From Lewinella sp. IMCC34183 (GTDB lineage Bacteria > Bacteroidota > Bacteroidia > Chitinophagales > Saprospiraceae), in the NCBI RefSeq assembly GCF_003390915.1, contig NZ_QMEM01000011.1:1-64000 (forward strand): 64,000 bases of DNA, given 5' to 3'. The position numbers and the translations under genes are program-made. Position 1 is the first letter of the stretch; each line of letters begins with the position of its first letter. Positions 58,868 through 64,000 of the stretch are shown piece after piece. Below the pieces are notes generated by a model that was given only the letters and a program-made list of their open reading frames with translations, did not search any database and was not told the origin of the DNA.

Positions 58868-59797
58868 TCAGAAGAGTTCCATATCCCCCAGATTGTAGGA
58901 CCAGTTCTCTACATCCGGCGGCGCGTCAAAGTTCAGCGGCCGGAAGGTGAGGAGAGGACCCTTGGCGAGGGTGACCGATGCGAGGGAGCGCGGTACCGTA
59001 CCGGGCGCCTCGGAGATCAGGACGGCTCCCGACCGACGCGCCGTGTGTAATACGGCGCGCTGGCACTCCCGTTCCGCCCCGGGGGTAGTAATTCGTTCGA
59101 CCACCCGCATCTCAAGCCCCCAGCGTTGCTCCTTGAAGTAGTAAATGACCAGGTACTTGCCCGCCGATCCGGCGGCGGCATAATCGACCACCGGGCACCG
59201 GGCGTAGCGCCACTCCAGGAACGCGCTGCTCCGTGGGGTGTACCAGTCGTGCTGCTCTCCCGTCAGGGTTTCGTACACGAAGAGATCATCCATCGAGGTT
59301 GCCGGCACCGGCCCGGGCGGGCGTTCGGAGAGTCCGGCCAGCGCCATGGCCAGACGAAGCGGACGGACGGGCCGCAGGTTAACTGGGAGTCGTCCAAGTT
59401 TGCGCCACCCCATTTTCAGGTAGCCCGGCGCACTCTTTTCGTTGGGCGTATTGAAGATGAAGTGATCCCCTTCACGTTGGCAATCCTCGACCAGCTGCAG
59501 GGTGAGCTTCTTGAAGATGCCCCGCCCGCGGTAGTCCGGGTCGGTGGCCGTGTCTACGGCGCGCAGCGCACGGTAGGTGTTGCCCCCGTCGCGCCAGTTC
59601 CAACGCATGAAGGCCCGGATGCCCACGAGCCGCCCATCGGCCTCGGCCACGAGTACCGGAGAAGGTCCGAAGGGGTTCTCCTCGTGTTTCCAGCGCCAGT
59701 AGGCTTCGCTTTTGGGGGTGGACGCCTCGCCCATGCTGCGCTGCAGCAAGTCGATGATGGCGGGACGGTCGGCGGGGGTGGTGGGTCTGATGGTCAT
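58868..59797 (-). CDS. GNAT family acyltransferase of the glycan cluster
   Basis: This 309-aa GNAT-like protein has 'TIRPTTPADRPAIIDLLQRS', then 'RALRAVDTATDPDYRGRGIFKKLTLQLVEDC' (acyl-CoA P-loop, RGRGIF) and 'HFIFNTPNEKSAPGYLKMGWRKLGRLP'. The NPFGPSP and NTPNxxSxPGYLKMGW blocks are shared with the protein at 62003, so the two are paralogues. The C-terminal half is a second alpha/beta unit. The acceptor is probably a glycan sugar; not proven. It overlaps the next gene by 4 nt. Confidence 0.82.
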   Translation of the reverse strand: MTIRPTTPADRPAIIDLLQRSMGEASTPKSEAYWRWKHEENPFGPSPVLVAEADGRLVGIRAFMRWNWRDGGNTYRALRAVDTATDPDYRGRGIFKKLTLQLVEDCQREGDHFIFNTPNEKSAPGYLKMGWRKLGRLPVNLRPVRPLRLAMALAGLSERPPGPVPATSMDDLFVYETLTGEQHDWYTPRSSAFLEWRYARCPVVDYAAAGSAGKYLVIYYFKEQRWGLEMRVVERITTPGAERECQRAVLHTARRSGAVLISEAPGTVPRSLASVTLAKGPLLTFRPLNFDAPPDVENWSYNLGDMELF

Positions 59798-60906
59798 TGG
59801 CCGGCGGTTTCCCGGTATACTTCTTCCAGTTTTACGGTCATTCTACGGATACTGAACGCATCGATGATGCGCTGTCGCGCCCGGGCGCCGGTAGCGGCCC
59901 GTAATTCGGGACCGTCGATCAGCCGCTGCAGATCCCCCTCTAGCGCCTTCCAGTCGTCGACCGGCCGGAGATAGCCGTCCTGCCCGTGCCGCACCGCCTC
60001 GGCGATACCGCCGGCGCTGGTGGCCACCACGGGCAGCCCCATACTCATGGCCTCCATCATGGCGATGGGGAGCCCCTCGAAGGCGCTCGTCATCAGGTAG
60101 ACGTCCATGGCCCGCAACCAGGGGCGCACCTCCGAGAGGCGGCCGGGAAGCGTACACGCCCCCGAAAGGCCGGTCTCGTCAATTTGCCTGCGGAGGTTTT
60201 CCTCCTCCGGGCCGTCACCGACGATCACGAAGTGTAAGTTCGGGTTCCGGCGGTAGAGGTTGGCGGCCAGCTCGAGCCAGTGGTGCAGTCGCTTCTGGGT
60301 GCGGAATACGCAGACGGTACCCACGATGGTCTTGGTGCCGGCAATGTCCCGGAGAGCTTCCGGTACGGGCAGGTCCGCAATGGCCTGCGGGCTGAAGCGA
60401 TCCGTATTCACGCCGTTCTGGAGCGAGAGGACCCCCGCGTCACCCAGGTTAGTATGCTCCACGATGCTGCGCTTGACGTCGTCGGAGCAGGCTACGATGC
60501 GCCGGTTCCAGGGCAGGGTGGCCAGGTTGAGCTTGCGCGTCAGGAAGTGGTAGCGCTCCTGGGTATTGTGCTCGGTATAGACGACCGGTATTCCGGTCAT
60601 CTTACCCACGATGCGCCCGACCACGCCGGCGATCGGCAGGTGGCAATGGATGACGTCGGCCCCCCAGTCTTCCACGGTGGCGGCCACCGTGCGGACCCGC
60701 GCCAGGATCTTGGCGTTGTTGACCGCATCGAAGCAGTCGACCGTGGCACCCAGTTCCCGCAGGTCCTCTGCTACCTGTCCCTTATGGGGCAGAAAGTATC
60801 CGTAGCGGAAGTCGAAGGCCGCGCGGTCGTGGACCCGCAGGGTTTCGGGGAGCAGCATCTCGGCGCCCCCGCGGCCCAGGCTCTTGATCAATTGGTAAAC
60901 CTTCAT
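59794..60906 (-). CDS. GT4 family glycosyltransferase
   Basis: This 370-aa GT-B enzyme has 'VYQLIKSLGRGGAEMLLPETLRVHD', 'DVIHCHLPIAGVVGRIVGKMTGIPVVYTEHN', 'IVGTVCVFRTQKRLHHWLELAANLY', 'LHFVIVGDGPEEENLRRQI' and the E-x7-E motif in 'EGLPIAMMEAMSMGLPVVATSAGGIAE'. Donor and acceptor are unknown. It overlaps its neighbours by 4 nt (ATGA) on both sides. Confidence 0.93.
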   Translation of the reverse strand: MKVYQLIKSLGRGGAEMLLPETLRVHDRAAFDFRYGYFLPHKGQVAEDLRELGATVDCFDAVNNAKILARVRTVAATVEDWGADVIHCHLPIAGVVGRIVGKMTGIPVVYTEHNTQERYHFLTRKLNLATLPWNRRIVACSDDVKRSIVEHTNLGDAGVLSLQNGVNTDRFSPQAIADLPVPEALRDIAGTKTIVGTVCVFRTQKRLHHWLELAANLYRRNPNLHFVIVGDGPEEENLRRQIDETGLSGACTLPGRLSEVRPWLRAMDVYLMTSAFEGLPIAMMEAMSMGLPVVATSAGGIAEAVRHGQDGYLRPVDDWKALEGDLQRLIDGPELRAATGARARQRIIDAFSIRRMTVKLEEVYRETAGQ

Positions 60907-62003
60907 GGTCGTTGGTGTAGGACGTCGCCGTAAATCTGCTCAAAGGTCGTCACCGCGCGGTCGATCGCGTAGTCGCGGCGCACGTTCTGCCGCGCCTGCT
61001 CCCCGAGCCGGCGGCGCAGGTCGTCGTTTTCCAGGATACTGGCCAGGGCCCCGGCGTAGGCTTCCAAGTCGTGACTGGGCACGAGCAGGCCGGTCACGTC
61101 GTCCTTGAGTACCTCCTTCACCCCGCCCACATCGACGGCGACGGTCGGGGTACCCTGAATAGCCCCCTCCAGGATTACCCCCGGTATGCCCTCCACGGTC
61201 GATACGATGGCTAGCGCGTCGGCGGCGGCCAGGAAGGGTGCTATCTCGGAGTGTACCCCCCAGAACCGGATCCGGTCCTTCAGGCCCGACGCTTGCGCGT
61301 AGGTTTCCAGTTCCTCCCGCATCGGCCCGTCGCCGACGAACCAGAGGTGAAGCGTTGGCAAACGGTCGCCCAGCCGCTGCACGCAGTCGATCAGGAAGCG
61401 GTGGTTCTTCTCCACGCTGAGTTTCCCCACGAGCGCCACGACCGGGTAGTCGACCCCCAGCCGTTCGCGCTCCGCCCGCCGGTCCAGCCGGGCCTCCGTA
61501 TCGATGCCGCGGCGCACGGTGGCAATGCGGTCCTCCGGATACTGCAGCGTACGCACGAAGTCCTGCCGGCTCTCGTCGCTGACGGAGGTGACGTAATCGA
61601 TGCGGCCGAACATCCACCGCTGCAGGCGGAGCTGCAGGGAAGAACGTATCCACTGGCTGATGATGCTGATGTTGCGGTAGACCACGCGGGCGGAGGGCCG
61701 CAGCAGCTTCAGGGCCACGCTGTACTTGAGCGTATCCGAGCCGTTGGCCTGGATGATGTCGGGCCGGTAGTCGTCGTAGTAGCGAACCAGCGTTCGCAGC
61801 AGTTTGGGGGAGAACTTCGCACCCGCGTTCCCGCCCAGGTCCTGGTTACTGCAGCCGGGGGCGGTCAGCTCGGTTTCCGGCGCCGGGTACAGGCCGACGA
61901 AAGCAACCTCGTGCCCCCGTTCGGCGAGGCCGGTAGAGAGCAGCGAAGCGAAAACCTCGGCGCCTCGGTACTGCCGGCGGGTGACAAGTTGGAGTATGCG
62001 CAT
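60903..62003 (-). CDS. GT4 family glycosyltransferase
   Basis: This 366-aa GT-B enzyme has 'MRILQLVTRRQYRGAEVFASLLSTGLAERGHEV', 'VVALVGKLSVEKNHRFLIDCVQRLG', 'LHLWFVGDGPMREELETYAQ' and the E-x7-E motif in 'EGIPGVILEGAIQGTPTVAVDVGGVKEVL'. Its start overlaps the stop of the upstream GNAT gene by one base (TGATG). Confidence 0.93.
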   Translation of the reverse strand: MRILQLVTRRQYRGAEVFASLLSTGLAERGHEVAFVGLYPAPETELTAPGCSNQDLGGNAGAKFSPKLLRTLVRYYDDYRPDIIQANGSDTLKYSVALKLLRPSARVVYRNISIISQWIRSSLQLRLQRWMFGRIDYVTSVSDESRQDFVRTLQYPEDRIATVRRGIDTEARLDRRAERERLGVDYPVVALVGKLSVEKNHRFLIDCVQRLGDRLPTLHLWFVGDGPMREELETYAQASGLKDRIRFWGVHSEIAPFLAAADALAIVSTVEGIPGVILEGAIQGTPTVAVDVGGVKEVLKDDVTGLLVPSHDLEAYAGALASILENDDLRRRLGEQARQNVRRDYAIDRAVTTFEQIYGDVLHQRP

Positions 62004-62884
62004 CAGAGAACGTCTTCGAGGTCGCCGGGTGAGAAAATGAGCCCGGTCGCGGTCAGCGTTTCGGCATCACGGACGGCGACGAGGCTGCTCCCCTTCTTCT
62101 TCCGGAGCCCGCCGTTGCCCACGGGCCACTCCGGCAGGTCGGCCAGGGTATGAACGAGGTAACAGTTCTCCCGCCGCGCCGCGGCACGGGTGAGTCCTTC
62201 CTGCAAAGCCGCCGGGCCGGCATAGTCGGATACGGAAAGCACCCGCAATCCCCGTACGGACAGCATGCGGTATACGAGCAGGGCGCTGCGGGATGCGGTG
62301 GAGGTGGCGAAGCGGTAAACCGGTCCGGCATAGCGCCAGCGGAGAAAATCGGCGGACAGGTCCGTGCGGTACCGATCGGTAACGGTGACCTCCGGGGATA
62401 CCTCCGTGGGATAGTGGCTCCCGACGGTAGCCTGGGGGAAGTTACCGAAGGGCGGGCACAGCCGGTAGGCGTACGGAAGGGGTTCGCCGTAGACTTCCCA
62501 GCCCATCTTCAGGTAGCCAGGCAGGCTGTTGGAATTGGGGGTATTGTAGACCGGGGGCAGCCCGGGGGTCGCCAGCTGCTCGAGGCCGTAGCGGGTCAGC
62601 CGGGAGAATACCCCCTGCCGGCGGGCCGAGGGGTGTACGACCGTATCCACGGGCCGGATTGCGTCGATGGTACCCGCCAGGTTGCGAAAGCGCCAGCGCA
62701 GGAAGAAGCGGGCGGCTACGATCTTGCCGTCCATCTCGGCCAGGAAGCCCGGTGACGGGCCGAAGGGGTTGTCGCGGTGCTTCCAGTCGAACCAGGACCG
62801 ATCGCCGGTCTTGCTCAGTCCGGTTCCGAAGAGCGCCAGTACCTCCTGCAGATCTTCCCCGTAATTGAAGGGCCTAAATTCCAC
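62003..62884 (-). CDS. GNAT family acyltransferase, paralogue of the one at 58868
   Basis: This 293-aa protein has 'RSWFDWKHRDNPFGPSPGFLAEMDGKIVAARFFLRWRF', 'RPVDTVVHPSARRQGVFSRLTRYGLEQL' (acyl-CoA loop RRQGVF) and 'VYNTPNSNSLPGYLKMGWEVYGEPLP'. It shares order and motifs with the 58868 protein but is well diverged. The two GNAT genes enclose two GT4 genes. It overlaps the partial GT4 gene upstream by 11 nt. Confidence 0.82.
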   Translation of the reverse strand: MEFRPFNYGEDLQEVLALFGTGLSKTGDRSWFDWKHRDNPFGPSPGFLAEMDGKIVAARFFLRWRFRNLAGTIDAIRPVDTVVHPSARRQGVFSRLTRYGLEQLATPGLPPVYNTPNSNSLPGYLKMGWEVYGEPLPYAYRLCPPFGNFPQATVGSHYPTEVSPEVTVTDRYRTDLSADFLRWRYAGPVYRFATSTASRSALLVYRMLSVRGLRVLSVSDYAGPAALQEGLTRAAARRENCYLVHTLADLPEWPVGNGGLRKKKGSSLVAVRDAETLTATGLIFSPGDLEDVL

Positions 62885-64000
62885 GGGCGTGCAGTTTTTC
62901 GTACATACTTACCATTTGCTCCATGACGCTCTCGTTACGGAAGGCTTCCCGGAAGCGACGGTATCCCGCCCCGGAAAGCTCCCGGTACAGATCCGGCGAA
63001 GCGATGAGTTCGCGTACGCGTGCCGCGAGCTCCTGGTGGTCGCTTACCGGGAAAAACAGGGCCCGCCCCTCCTCCCCGACGACCTCGCGGAAGGTGGGGA
63101 TGTCGGAACAGATGCACGGCAGGCGGGCCGCCATGGCCTCCACGAGCGCCCCGCCCATCCCCTCGTGCAAGGAAGAGAACAGAAAGGCATCGCCCGCGGC
63201 GTAAGCCTTATCCATGGCGGGGTCGAAGCCCATCAGTTGCACGTGGTCCTCGAGCGCGTATTCCGCGATGGCGGCTTCGATCGCCTTGGTGGCTCCCCCC
63301 CGGCGTCCGTAAATTTTGAGGACGATATTCGTCTGCCCCTGCTGATTGACGAGCTGGTCCATAGCCTGGACCAGCACGACCTGGTCCTTGACGGCTTCCT
63401 GCCGGCCAACATTGATCAGCACGAAGGGCCGGCTGCCCGGAAAGCTGCGCGGCCCGCCCACGAGCTGGTTCTCGTCGCGGCCCCGGTACACCAGGAAAAC
63501 CCGGTCGTCGTCGTAGTGGTAAAGGGGACGGTAATGCTCCCGCACGGCACGGGAGATCACGTGGAAGTTGAGATTGGAAAGGCGGCCGGTAAGCGCGTCC
63601 ACCCCCTTCACCACCGCGTGCTTGAGCGACCGGATGCGCGACTCAAAGCGGCGGGCTTCGAGGTACGGCAGGCCGACCAGGCTCTGCACGGTGACGAAGG
63701 TCTTATCCGTCCAGCCGACGATCCGCAGGATGAGGTTGGAGTCGAAGATCACCGAATGCACGATGTCCGGCCGCTCCTCGGCGATCGTCCGCTTCACGAA
63801 GGCTACCCGGCTCCGGAGGTTACCGCCCGAACCGACCACTACCCTACCCCGCAATCCGGCAAATTCCTCGCTGATGCCCACCGCTTTGGATTTCAGGGCC
63901 ACGATGGCCGCCGAATGGCCGGTCTCTTCCAGGTGGCGGGCCAGCTGGTAGGTGGAGCGCTCCGCGCCACCGGCCCCGAGGGAATCGATTAGAAAGAGGA
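62874..64000 (-). CDS. GT4 family glycosyltransferase, 5' end outside window
   Basis: The frame is open to the window edge. The segment upstream of the internal GTG at 63902 reads 'LFLIDSLGAGGAERSTYQLA', the standard N-terminus of GT4 enzymes, so the real start lies just beyond 64000. Further motifs are 'RPDIVHSVIFDSNLILRIVG', 'VLINVGRQEAVKDQVVLVQAM', 'NIVLKIYGRRGG' and the E-x7-E motif in 'EGMGGALVEAMAARLPCICSDIPTFREVVG'. Nearly the whole protein is present. Confidence 0.9.
   Translation of the reverse strand, partial: LFLIDSLGAGGAERSTYQLARHLEETGHSAAIVALKSKAVGISEEFAGLRGRVVVGSGGNLRSRVAFVKRTIAEERPDIVHSVIFDSNLILRIVGWTDKTFVTVQSLVGLPYLEARRFESRIRSLKHAVVKGVDALTGRLSNLNFHVISRAVREHYRPLYHYDDDRVFLVYRGRDENQLVGGPRSFPGSRPFVLINVGRQEAVKDQVVLVQAMDQLVNQQGQTNIVLKIYGRRGGATKAIEAAIAEYALEDHVQLMGFDPAMDKAYAAGDAFLFSSLHEGMGGALVEAMAARLPCICSDIPTFREVVGEEGRALFFPVSDHQELAARVRELIASPDLYRELSGAGYRRFREAFRNESVMEQMVSMYEKLHARGI

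Overview
The window reads as one stretch of a GC-rich Bacteroidota chromosome, most like the Saprospiria/Lewinella group. That placement is inferred from gene content: type IX secretion parts (a PorP/SprF-like protein, PorU, a PorW/SprE-like lipoprotein), a SusC/SusD pair, CHU_C-type C-terminal domains, near absence of Shine-Dalgarno sites, and TAnnTTTG promoter elements. I see no tRNA, rRNA, CRISPR array, transposase or phage gene.

Layout. 1-133: end of a gene built from 17-codon repeats. 421-1974: an unrecognised helical protein. 1975-2445: no gene, but a promoter, a foldable RNA and a strong terminator, so probably a small RNA gene. 2446-7516: PorP/SprF-like protein and the PorU sortase, divergent. 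7708-16510: SusD, SusC and a divergent FG-GAP/ASPIC lipoprotein. 16512-23848: housekeeping and unknown genes (pirin, 37-kDa nucleoid-associated protein, DUF697, YraN, DUF58, NlpC/P60, DUF4174). 23988-32312: a light-sensing block with two phytochrome-type histidine kinases, two single-domain response regulators and a biliverdin-forming heme oxygenase, followed by an ArsC-like protein, coproporphyrinogen oxidase HemF and an rRNA methyltransferase. 32322-36425: PorW/SprE-like lipoprotein and an M23 peptidase. 36539-64000: a surface-glycan region, nearly all on the minus strand, with glycosyltransferases, a flippase, a polymerase candidate, two GNAT proteins, a polysaccharide deacetylase and a priming cassette.

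How it fits together. HemF supplies the heme branch, heme oxygenase turns heme into biliverdin, BphP (with its conserved Cys) can bind it, and the small receivers take the phosphate. In the glycan region a dehydratase, LegC-type aminotransferase, NeuD/PglD-type acetyltransferase and sugar transferase match the logic of bacillosamine-type sugar synthesis and lipid-linked priming. The most unusual object lies directly upstream in that operon: a fused E1 alpha/beta 2-oxoacid dehydrogenase (53501-55498), overlapping by 11 nt a protein with a lipoyl domain, a peripheral-subunit-binding-like segment and a NeuD/PglD-type left-handed beta-helix acyltransferase (52414-53511). This looks like a 2-oxoacid dehydrogenase complex whose E2 catalytic domain has been replaced by a sugar acyltransferase, so that acyl groups could pass from lipoyl-lysine to an amino sugar.
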